Below are positions 58,531-64,000 of a stretch of 64,000 bases of DNA, piece after piece. The notes beneath the pieces were generated by a model. The model had not been told where the DNA came from, did not search any database, and saw only the letters and a program-made list of their open reading frames with translations. Where the stretch lies: positions 186,001 to 250,000 of the forward strand of contig NZ_JAENHP010000004.1 of the NCBI RefSeq assembly GCF_016834655.1. Direction: 5' to 3'. How positions within the stretch are numbered: position 1 is the first letter of the stretch; the number at the start of each line of letters is the position of its first letter. The position numbers and the translations under genes are program-made. Origin of the DNA: Paractinoplanes ovalisporus. Lineage in GTDB: Bacteria > Actinomycetota > Actinomycetes > Mycobacteriales > Micromonosporaceae.

Positions 58531-59514
58531 ATGTCGCGGCAGGTCCGGAATCGGGTTACGGCGATCGTGCTGGGCGGTCTGATCTTCGGTGCGCCGATGC
58601 TGGCGAACGGGGTGGCCAGCGCGCAACCGGTGCCCGAGGGAACTCGCCAGGTGACGTTCACCGGCGGCGGGATGTTCGGCATATCGTGCGGTTCGGAGCC
58701 CAGCGTCGAGTCGATGACGGTGCCCGCACAGAGCACGGTCCGCGTGGTCAACCAGACCGGTTACGCCGCGAAGCTGCTGCTCGGCGGCGACGAGAAGGGT
58801 TCACTGGACGACAACGCCTCGGCCGACGTGATCTTCCGGCGGGGCACGACGGCCGTGATGGTCAAGCCGAGCTGCGCGATCGGCGACGACGCCTCGCCGA
58901 TGATGGTGACCACGTCGCCGTCGGCCACGGCGCCGGCGCAGCCCGAGCCGGCGCCTACGGCCCCCGCCGACGACGTGTCGCCGATGTCGCTGGCTCCCGC
59001 CGGGTCGGGTGATTCCTCGGGAACGCCGTCCGGTTCGAACGCCGCGCCCGCCGAGCGTCCGTCCCGGGCCCGGCCCGCCGACACCGCTCCGGACGTGCGC
59101 AAGCAGCCCAGCCTGCGATCCAGCGGCGTCGCGGCCCAGGCGGCCCGGACCGCGGCCCAGGCCATGCCGCACGGTGGCGCCGCTCCTCAGGCCAAGACCA
59201 AGACCGCTTCCCGTACGGCGGGTAGCGCCGCTCCCGCGTTCGCCGGGATGCCGCCCGGGGACGAGAAGACGCTTCTCCCCGGCGTACCGCGCCTGGATCT
59301 GGAGCCCGTGACGATCGGCGCCGAGCCGGCCGCACCCGCCCCGCCGCCCACCCAGATCGCCGCCGCCGAGCCCGTGGCGACGCTCGAGCCGATGCCGGAG
59401 GGCAGCCCGCTGGGCCTCCTGGCGCTCACCGCCGCCGTCTGTGTGGTCGGAGTAACAGTTGCCGCTATTCGGGCAATCGTGTCGCAACGTGCAAATCGGG
59501 CACAGATCGCATAG
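58531..59514 (+). CDS. Secreted, C-terminally membrane-anchored hypothetical protein
   Basis: 327 residues from ATG 58531 with GGGAGATGG upstream. An N-terminal signal peptide (VTAIVLGGLIFGAPMLANG, then cleavage near VASAQP) is followed by a ~95-residue beta-rich domain (VTFTGGGMFGISCGSEPSVE, STVRVVNQTGYAAKLLLGG, VIFRRGTTAVMVKPSC) with two Cys that could form a disulfide and a cupredoxin-like look. A long Ala/Pro-rich linker leads to a C-terminal membrane segment (GLLALTAAVCVVGVTVAAI) and a basic end. It may span the wall. No family recognised. It ends at a terminator before the rpsF operon. Confidence 0.78.
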   Translation: MSRQVRNRVTAIVLGGLIFGAPMLANGVASAQPVPEGTRQVTFTGGGMFGISCGSEPSVESMTVPAQSTVRVVNQTGYAAKLLLGGDEKGSLDDNASADVIFRRGTTAVMVKPSCAIGDDASPMMVTTSPSATAPAQPEPAPTAPADDVSPMSLAPAGSGDSSGTPSGSNAAPAERPSRARPADTAPDVRKQPSLRSSGVAAQAARTAAQAMPHGGAAPQAKTKTASRTAGSAAPAFAGMPPGDEKTLLPGVPRLDLEPVTIGAEPAAPAPPPTQIAAAEPVATLEPMPEGSPLGLLALTAAVCVVGVTVAAIRAIVSQRANRAQIA

Positions 59515-59626
59515 GCTTCTGGCCACAAGCTCCGCGGGGCGGCCGCGTCCAACCTCATCGGTGTGGTCGTTCCTCCCCAGGTCCCACCCAGCGAATGCGG
59601 ATCGGACGCCCCGCGGCTTCACCAGG

Positions 59627-59661
59627 AAGGACCTCGCCGGCAAGGCGGGGTCCTTCTTTTT
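59627..59661 (+). terminator. Rho-independent terminator upstream of rpsF
   Basis: AAGGACCTCGCC (59627-59638) pairs with GGCGGGGTCCTT (59644-59655) with one G-U wobble, followed by CTTTTT. It ends the secreted-protein transcript. Confidence 0.88.
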
Positions 59662-59687
59662 GGCGGCACGACCGTCGCGGGTATGCT
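59660..59687 (+). promoter_or_regulatory. Promoter of the rpsF-ssb-rpsR-rplI operon
   Basis: TTGGCG (59660-59665) and TATGCT (59682-59687) are separated by 16 bp and overlap the terminator T-tract. Transcription would start near 59694, leaving a leader of about 115 nt that contains the S6:S18 motif. Confidence 0.65.
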
Positions 59688-59754
59688 TGCTCGGTTCGCA
59701 GTGTGGCCGCCGTGGGTCCAAGCTCCCACGGCTTTCTCATGCGATCGACACAAG

Positions 59755-59799
59755 ACCTCCTGCCACGGAGAGACCGTGGCCGTTCAGCCCACAGGAGGT
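59755..59799 (+). promoter_or_regulatory. S6:S18-binding leader motif (rpsF autoregulation)
   Basis: ACCTCCTG (59755-59762) pairs with CAGGAGGT (59792-59799), so the ribosome-binding AGGAGG lies within a stem. Inside it a 6-bp hairpin CCACGG/CCGTGG (59763-59768 with 59774-59779) is followed directly by a bulged CCG (59780-59782). This matches the known bacterial rpsF leader that mimics the 16S rRNA site and is bound by the S6:S18 complex to repress translation. Confidence 0.85.
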
Positions 59800-59808
59800 G
59801 AGAACGTC

Positions 59809-60099
59809 TTGCGTCATTACGAACTCATGGTGATCCTCGACCCTTCGCTCGAGGAGCGCCTCGTCGGCCCGTCGCTCGATCAGTACCTGAACGTCATCAG
59901 GACCGCGGGTGGCTCGGTGGAGAAGCTCGACGTCTGGGGCCGTCGCCGGCTCTCGTTCGAGATCAACAAGAAGGCCGAAGGCATCTACGCGGTCGTCGAC
60001 CTGCAGGCGACGCCCGAGGCCGTGGCTGAGCTGGACCGTCAGCTCCGGCTCAACGAGTCCATCCTGCGTACCAAGGTCATCCGGCCCGAGACCCGCTGA
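59809..60099 (+). CDS. rpsF: 30S ribosomal protein S6
   Basis: 96 residues from a TTG at 59809; AGGAGG at 59793-59798 is 10 nt upstream and no ATG/GTG in frame gives the conserved N-terminus [16 protein letters not shown]. The S6 core continues with [34 protein letters not shown] and [11 protein letters not shown]6 binds S18 in the small-subunit platform. First gene of the rpsF-ssb-rpsR-rplI operon. Confidence 0.96.
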   Translation: MRHYELMVILDPSLEERLVGPSLDQYLNVIRTAGGSVEKLDVWGRRRLSFEINKKAEGIYAVVDLQATPEAVAELDRQLRLNESILRTKVIRPETR

Positions 60100-60164
60100 G
60101 CCTCGTTTTTGTCAGGGGGTTCTGACAACCTCCTACGAACGAGCGAAGCGGCGAGGAGAAGATC

Positions 60165-60728
60165 ATGGCAGGAGAAACCGTTATCACGGTCGTCGGTAAC
60201 CTCACCGACGATCCCGAGCTGCGCTTCACCCCTTCGGGTGCGGCGGTTGCCAAGTTCCGCATCGCGTCCACGCCGCGCACCATGGACCGGCAGTCGGGCG
60301 AGTGGAAAGACGGCGAGCCACTGTTCCTTGCGTGCAACATCTGGCGTGACGCCGCCGAGCACGTCGCCGAGTCGCTGCAACGCGGCTCTCGGGTGATCGT
60401 GCAGGGCCGGCTGCGCCAGCGGTCTTACGAGACCCGCGAGGGAGAGAAGCGCACCGTCTACGAGCTCGAGGTCGACGAGATCGGCCCGTCGCTGCGGTAC
60501 GCCACGGCGAAGGTGCAGCGCATGAACCGCTCCGGCGGTGGCGGAGGTGGCGGTTTCGGCGCCTCCGGTGGTGGCGGTGGAAACCGTCAGCAGTCCAGCA
60601 GCGGTGGCGGCGGAGGAAACAACAACTTCGACGACCCGTGGGCGACGGCGGCTCCGGCCTCCAGCGGCGGCCGCTCCGGCGGCAGCGGCGGCGGAAACTC
60701 CTCGTTCGACGACGAGCCTCCCTTCTAG
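60165..60728 (+). CDS. ssb: Single-stranded DNA-binding protein
   Basis: 187 residues from ATG 60165. The OB-fold spans residues 1-115 ([66 protein letters not shown]). A Gly/Asn/Ser-rich linker leads to the conserved acidic tip DDEPPF that recruits replication and repair partners. Located between rpsF and rpsR as in most bacteria. Confidence 0.97.
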   Translation: MAGETVITVVGNLTDDPELRFTPSGAAVAKFRIASTPRTMDRQSGEWKDGEPLFLACNIWRDAAEHVAESLQRGSRVIVQGRLRQRSYETREGEKRTVYELEVDEIGPSLRYATAKVQRMNRSGGGGGGGFGASGGGGGNRQQSSSGGGGGNNNFDDPWATAAPASSGGRSGGSGGGNSSFDDEPPF

Positions 60729-60764
60729 CCCGCTGAGGGCTAACCGAGTTCAGGAGTAAGAGCA

Positions 60765-61004
60765 ATGGCTAAGGCTGCGGCGCTTCGCAAGCCGAAGAAG
60801 AAGGTGAACCCGCTCGACAAGGACGGGATCACCTACATCGACTACAAGGACACCGCCCTGCTGCGGAAGTTCATCTCCGACCGGGGCAAGATCCGTGCCC
60901 GCCGGGTCACCGGGGTGACCTCGCAGCAGCAGCGGCAGATCGCCCGCGCGGTCAAGAACGCCCGCGAGATGGCGCTCCTGCCGTACACGGCGACGGCGCG
61001 CTGA
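60765..61004 (+). CDS. rpsR: 30S ribosomal protein S18 (zinc-ligand-free form)
   Basis: 79 residues from ATG 60765, with a GGAG ribosome site. The S18 core [20 protein letters not shown] and RARRVTG and [11 protein letters not shown] are clear. The Cys-x2-Cys near the N-terminus of many actinobacterial S18 proteins is replaced by NPLDKD, and the later Cys/His pair by VTSQQQ, so it cannot bind zinc in that way. It is in the standard ssb-rpsR-rplI context. Confidence 0.96.
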   Translation: MAKAAALRKPKKKVNPLDKDGITYIDYKDTALLRKFISDRGKIRARRVTGVTSQQQRQIARAVKNAREMALLPYTATAR

Positions 61005-61018
61005 GGAGGATCACCAAT

Positions 61019-61468
61019 ATGAAGATCATCCTCACCCAGGAGGTGTCGGGTCTCGGCACCCCCGGCGACATCGTCGAGGTCAAGAACGGCTACGGCCGCA
61101 ACTACCTGCTTCCGCAGGGCTTCGCGATCCAGTGGACCAAGGGCGCCGAGAAGCAGGTCGCGGTCATCAAGCGGGCGCGTGACGCCCGTGAGATCCGTGA
61201 CCTGGGCCAGGCCAACGAGGTCAAGGGCCAGCTGTCCGGCCTCAAGGTGACGCTGACCGCCCGCTCCGGCAACGGTGGCCGGCTGTTCGGCTCGATCACC
61301 CCGGCCGAGATCGTCGACGCGGTCAAGGCCGCCGGCGGTCCGTCGCTCGACCGGCGCCGCCTCGAGCTGCCCGGCCACATCAAGACCACGGGCGCTTACA
61401 ACGTCCAGGTCAAGCTCCACCCCGAGGTGACCGCGACGTTCCCGGTGAACGTCGTCGCCGCCAAGTAA
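61019..61468 (+). CDS. rplI: 50S ribosomal protein L9
   Basis: 149 residues from ATG 61019, with GAGGA as ribosome site. The N-domain begins [20 protein letters not shown] and contains the L9 signature [17 protein letters not shown] connecting helix and the C-domain follow ([40 protein letters not shown]). Last gene of the operon; a strong terminator follows. Confidence 0.97.
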   Translation: MKIILTQEVSGLGTPGDIVEVKNGYGRNYLLPQGFAIQWTKGAEKQVAVIKRARDAREIRDLGQANEVKGQLSGLKVTLTARSGNGGRLFGSITPAEIVDAVKAAGGPSLDRRRLELPGHIKTTGAYNVQVKLHPEVTATFPVNVVAAK

Positions 61469-61486
61469 CACCGCCTTCGCGCACGG

Positions 61487-61530
61487 ACGGCGCGCCGGGA
61501 TCTTACGGTCCCGGCGCGCCGTTCTGTTTT
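61487..61530 (+). terminator. Rho-independent terminator of the rpsF-rplI operon
   Basis: ACGGCGCGCCGGGA (61487-61500) pairs perfectly with TCCCGGCGCGCCGT (61509-61522) around an 8-nt loop, followed by TCTGTTTT. Confidence 0.92.
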
Positions 61531-61624
61531 GTCGCCTCGGCCGCCCTTCGCGGGTCGCGTTTCTTGTTCGTCGCCTGCGCCGCTTTATCGCCTGGCCGCT
61601 TGGTCGCCGCGCCGCTTCGCCCGC

Positions 61625-61737
61625 GTCCGCGTCACCCCGCGTCACCTGCATCATCCGCGTCACCTGCGTCATCCGCGTCACCTGCGTCATCCGCGTCACC
61701 TGCGTCGTCCGCGTCATCCGCGTCGCCCGCGTCGCCG
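61625..61737. repeat. 18-bp repeat (two 9-bp halves)
   Basis: Units of CGCGTCACCTGCGTCATC, about four clear copies plus decaying 9-bp halves (CGCGTCGCC, CGCGTCATC). Confidence 0.8.
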
Positions 61738-61819
61738 TTCTGTTGTCGCCTCGGCCGGGCTCCGCGTGTTTGGTGATCCCGGGTGTGCCGGCGGGCGACG
61801 GGCGGGATGGACCAGGCCC

Positions 61820-61825
61820 TACTCT
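61820..61825 (+). promoter_or_regulatory. -10 element TACTCT, leaderless start
   Basis: TACTCT ends 6 nt before GTG 61832 and fixes that GTG as the likely first codon. Confidence 0.55.
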
Positions 61826-61831
61826 GTCGCC

Positions 61832-62695
61832 GTGGGGTGGAGATTCAGGGTCGTCAACGTCTGGGTCATGCTCGCGTTCGCGTCGCTGCTGGCGCCGGTC
61901 GGAGCGGCGATCGGAACTCCCGAGGACGAGGCGTCCGGAACGGGTGGAACGGCGCCGACCGGGTGGCGATCTGAGGGTAGAGCGTCCCAAGAGGACGTAC
62001 GGGCGCTCTTCGCGGTGATGATGGCGGCCGACGCCTCGAGCATCCGGCTCGGGCAGACGGGCGAAGGCTACGGGTTCGGCCGCGGGACCGAGTCGGCCTC
62101 GCTGTTCTTCATCGCGCCGACCAGGTCGAACTACGGATTCGAAGCCGCATATCCCGGTCCCCGCGACGACCTCGCGAACGTCGCGTCCCGGCTCGAAGCG
62201 GCGGGGTGGCGGGTCGGGGAAAGCTCGGACCACCGGGTGACCGCGGCGCGCGACGGCTGGCGGTTGAGCGCGGACATGCCCGCCGACCCGTCCCGGACGG
62301 CCCTTGTGCGGGTGGAGCAGGCGGTGAGCGGATGGGCGTTGGCCCTCGCCGGCGTGTTCTGGCTGATCGGGGCGCTGCTGGGCGCGGGCGTCGCCCGGCT
62401 GGTGCGGGGCCGGCTAGGCCGATGGGGAACGTTCGGGTTCGCGCTGCTCAGCGTCAACATCGTCGTGGTGACCGCGCTCATCGCGGGTGACCTCATCGAA
62501 TACTTCGGTACGGCGCCGTCGCTGATGTCGGAGCGCATGTGGGGACCCGGGCTGTTCACGGTGGTCGGCGTGCTCATCGTCGCGATCTGGCTGACCGCCA
62601 CCCTGATCCGCGGACGCGGGCGGCGGGTGACGTCAGCTGAGGCTGTGGCCGGGGGCCGGGTGAAGTCAGTTGAGGCTGTCGTCGAGGGCGAGTGA
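61832..62695 (+). CDS. Hypothetical membrane protein with signal-like N-terminus, 287 aa
   Basis: No family recognised. Start GTG 61832 is chosen from the leaderless -10; upstream codons to 61529 run through repeats. Residues 8-25 (VWVMLAFASLLAPVGAAIG) form a signal or anchor segment, then a ~135-residue extracytoplasmic domain with EDVRALFAVMMAADASSIRL and DDLANVASRLEAAGWRVG. Two or three membrane segments follow at about 165-190, 200-222 and 238-258. The last ~25 residues are encoded by the first two copies of a 33-bp repeat that continues beyond the stop. Confidence 0.7.
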   Translation: MGWRFRVVNVWVMLAFASLLAPVGAAIGTPEDEASGTGGTAPTGWRSEGRASQEDVRALFAVMMAADASSIRLGQTGEGYGFGRGTESASLFFIAPTRSNYGFEAAYPGPRDDLANVASRLEAAGWRVGESSDHRVTAARDGWRLSADMPADPSRTALVRVEQAVSGWALALAGVFWLIGALLGAGVARLVRGRLGRWGTFGFALLSVNIVVVTALIAGDLIEYFGTAPSLMSERMWGPGLFTVVGVLIVAIWLTATLIRGRGRRVTSAEAVAGGRVKSVEAVVEGE

Positions 62696-62890
62696 GGTCG
62701 ACTGAGGCTGTGGTCGCGGGCCCGGCGAGGTCAGCTGAGGATGGGGGCCGGGCCGGGCAAGGTCCGCTGAGGCTGTGGTCGCGGGCCCGGCGAGGTCAGC
62801 TGAGGTTTGGGGCGGGACGGGCATGGTCAGCCGAGGCTGCGGCCGACGGCCGGGCGGGGTCAGCTGAGGCTGTTGCCGGTGATGGCCGAG
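62632..62890. repeat. 33-bp tandem repeat spanning two convergent gene ends
   Basis: The anchor GTCAGCTGAGG or a close variant recurs at 62632, 62665, 62697, 62730, 62762, 62795, 62826 and 62859 (spacing 31-33 bp). The first two copies encode the C-terminus of the plus-strand membrane protein, and the last contains the stop codon and final codons of the minus-strand gene. Confidence 0.88.
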
Positions 62891-64000
62891 GTCAGGACGG
62901 TGGCCAAGCCGCCGCCGACCACGGCCGCGGCCAGGCCGACGCTGATCGCCTTCCAGGAGTGGCTGACGAAACGCAGACCGATCGCCACGACGACGCTCAG
63001 CACCAGTGAGATCAGGAACTGGGGGGCGGCCTTGGCGAGCGTCGACAGGGCGTGGCCTTGCGCGCCGGCGCCGACCACGAGCATGTAGGCGACGAACAGA
63101 ACGACCGGGACGCCGTACCAGATGACGGTGTAACCGACCGCGGCGAGTGGGCCGCCGGACTCCTGTTCGCCCTCCTCGTCGTCCGGATCGAGCACGTCGC
63201 TCTTCCGGCCCGTCGGATAGCCGTTGGTGACCGGGCGACGCTCATAGGCCCCCGACGGGCCGTTCCAGCTCGCGCCACCACGCTGCGGCATCGCCGACAC
63301 GTCGCGCGCGACCGGCGAGATCAGCGACGTCGACGTGGTGGATAAGTTTGATTGTCCCGAGACCGCGGCTGAGCCGCCGGCCCGAAAGGGCATGTAGTCC
63401 GAGGTGCCGAATCGTCGGGACTCGCCCTCGGCCAGATCACTCTTGTCGGCCAGGTCGCGTCGCCAGTCGCCGCCACCGCCCTCGCGATAGACGGCGCTGC
63501 CACGGGCGCGTTCCCGGCGTTCCTCGAGCGCCCACGTGGCGGTGTCGGTGAGTTGCCCGTCGTCCGGTTCGTCGAGCGACCACGGTGCGGCTTCACTCCG
63601 GGCCGGTCCGCCGAGCTGCCAGGCCTCGGGGCTCAGCGGCTCGTCACCGGCACCGCGGCGGCGGCCGGAACGGGGTGACTCACCGTACGGGTCGGCGCTG
63701 ACCGGAGGCACGGACGCGGCGCCGGAATATCCATTTCGCGGCGCGCTGACCGGGGCAGAGGCCGAGTAGCCGATCGGTCCGCCCGGAACGCCGCTGGCTG
63801 GAACACCGCTGGCCGGGGCGGCGGGATAGACCGTGGTGGCGTCATCGCCATAGCCGGGAGCGCTGCGCGGGGCACTCGGAAGGGCAGGGCGACCACCGTA
63901 CGGCGTGGAGGTCGCGCTGCCGTAAGCCGTGCCGCTGCGTGGGGCGTTGCCGGGTTCGTCCTGGTAGCCGCGCCCGGCGGACGAGCCATAGCCGCGCCCG
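62860..64000 (-). CDS. Membrane protein with long disordered N-terminus (5' end outside window)
   Basis: The minus-strand frame ends at 62860 and stays open to base 64000, so 380 codons are visible and the start lies beyond the window; a GTG at 63711 is internal. The N-terminal ~280 visible residues are Gly/Ser/Pro/Ala/Arg/Asp rich with RGYGSS- and SGVPASGVPG-type repeats. Three membrane segments at the C-terminus are seen in GYTVIWYGVPVVLFVAYML, FLISLVLSVVVAIGLRFVS and ISVGLAAAVVGGGLATVL. No catalytic motif is present. Family not recognised. The 3' end lies in the 33-bp repeat array. Confidence 0.72.
   Translation of the reverse strand, partial: GRGYGSSAGRGYQDEPGNAPRSGTAYGSATSTPYGGRPALPSAPRSAPGYGDDATTVYPAAPASGVPASGVPGGPIGYSASAPVSAPRNGYSGAASVPPVSADPYGESPRSGRRRGAGDEPLSPEAWQLGGPARSEAAPWSLDEPDDGQLTDTATWALEERRERARGSAVYREGGGGDWRRDLADKSDLAEGESRRFGTSDYMPFRAGGSAAVSGQSNLSTTSTSLISPVARDVSAMPQRGGASWNGPSGAYERRPVTNGYPTGRKSDVLDPDDEEGEQESGGPLAAVGYTVIWYGVPVVLFVAYMLVVGAGAQGHALSTLAKAAPQFLISLVLSVVVAIGLRFVSHSWKAISVGLAAAVVGGGLATVLTSAITGNSLS

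Larger units (their letters stand above)
61469..61831. other. Intergenic region after rplI with terminator and 18-bp repeats
   Basis: 363 bp. It contains the rplI terminator (61487-61530), a GCGTCACCT-type repeat (61625-61737) and a TACTCT -10 element (61820-61825). No gene is supported. Confidence 0.55.

Overview
The window is a high-GC (about 70%) actinobacterial chromosome segment centred on the replication origin. Gene order (gyrA, gyrB, dciA, recF, gnd, dnaN, oriC, dnaA, rpmH, rnpA, yidD, yidC, jag, rsmG, parA, parB), a trxB-trxA-cwlM-sigM-murJ block and an ino1-padR-DUF5318-ponA-GT87-rpsF-ssb-rpsR-rplI block match the origin region of mycobacteria and streptomycetes. Details such as a zinc-ligand-free S18 in the main operon and an NAD-type gnd between dnaN and recF suggest Micromonosporaceae, perhaps Actinoplanes or a relative. 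That genus-level call is an inference. No rRNA, tRNA, CRISPR array or insertion sequence was recognised.

Layout. 1-14.7 kb: the minus-strand replication operon (gyrA cut by the window edge, gyrB, dciA, recF, gnd, dnaN, dnaA). It is interrupted at 4.9-6.9 kb by two plus-strand genes, a hypothetical protein and a leucine-rich-repeat-variant protein. oriC is the dnaN-dnaA interval (11.15-12.93 kb), with at least ten DnaA boxes and an AT-rich tract. 15.4-22.9 kb: plus-strand rpmH to parB, with very long low-complexity N-terminal extensions on RsmG and ParA. 22.98-28.0 kb: a 5 kb stretch with no convincing gene. It carries eight of the ten parS sites, two 8-bp minisatellites, a 38-bp repeat and a DnaA-box cluster. 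28-31.6 kb: HIT-like, HEAT-repeat and phosphotransferase-like genes separated by different short tandem repeats. 31.6-43.4 kb: mostly minus-strand envelope and redox genes (Ddl-like ligase, aminotransferase, CwlM, TrxA, TrxB, SigM and its anti-sigma factor, a pseudokinase, MurJ). 43.5-48.2 kb: CCA-adding enzyme, a SigE-family sigma factor with a membrane-anchored partner, Ogt and a small antitoxin/Fic-like pair. 48.2-64 kb: ino1-padR and, divergently, DUF5318-ponA-GT87, then a large membrane protein, nfo, a secreted protein, the rpsF-ssb-rpsR-rplI operon with an S6:S18-type leader, and two membrane proteins at the right edge.

How the parts work together. DnaA, DnaN, RecF, DciA and gyrase serve initiation and fork progression. 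ParA, ParB and the parS sites organise and segregate the origin. CwlM, the pseudokinase, MurJ, PonA and the Ddl-like protein relate to peptidoglycan supply. SigM with its anti-sigma factor and the thioredoxin pair suggest redox or envelope stress control. The most unusual features are the parS/DnaA-box/minisatellite segment, the disordered extensions on RsmG, ParA and DciA, and a Fic-like protein with a destroyed active site.
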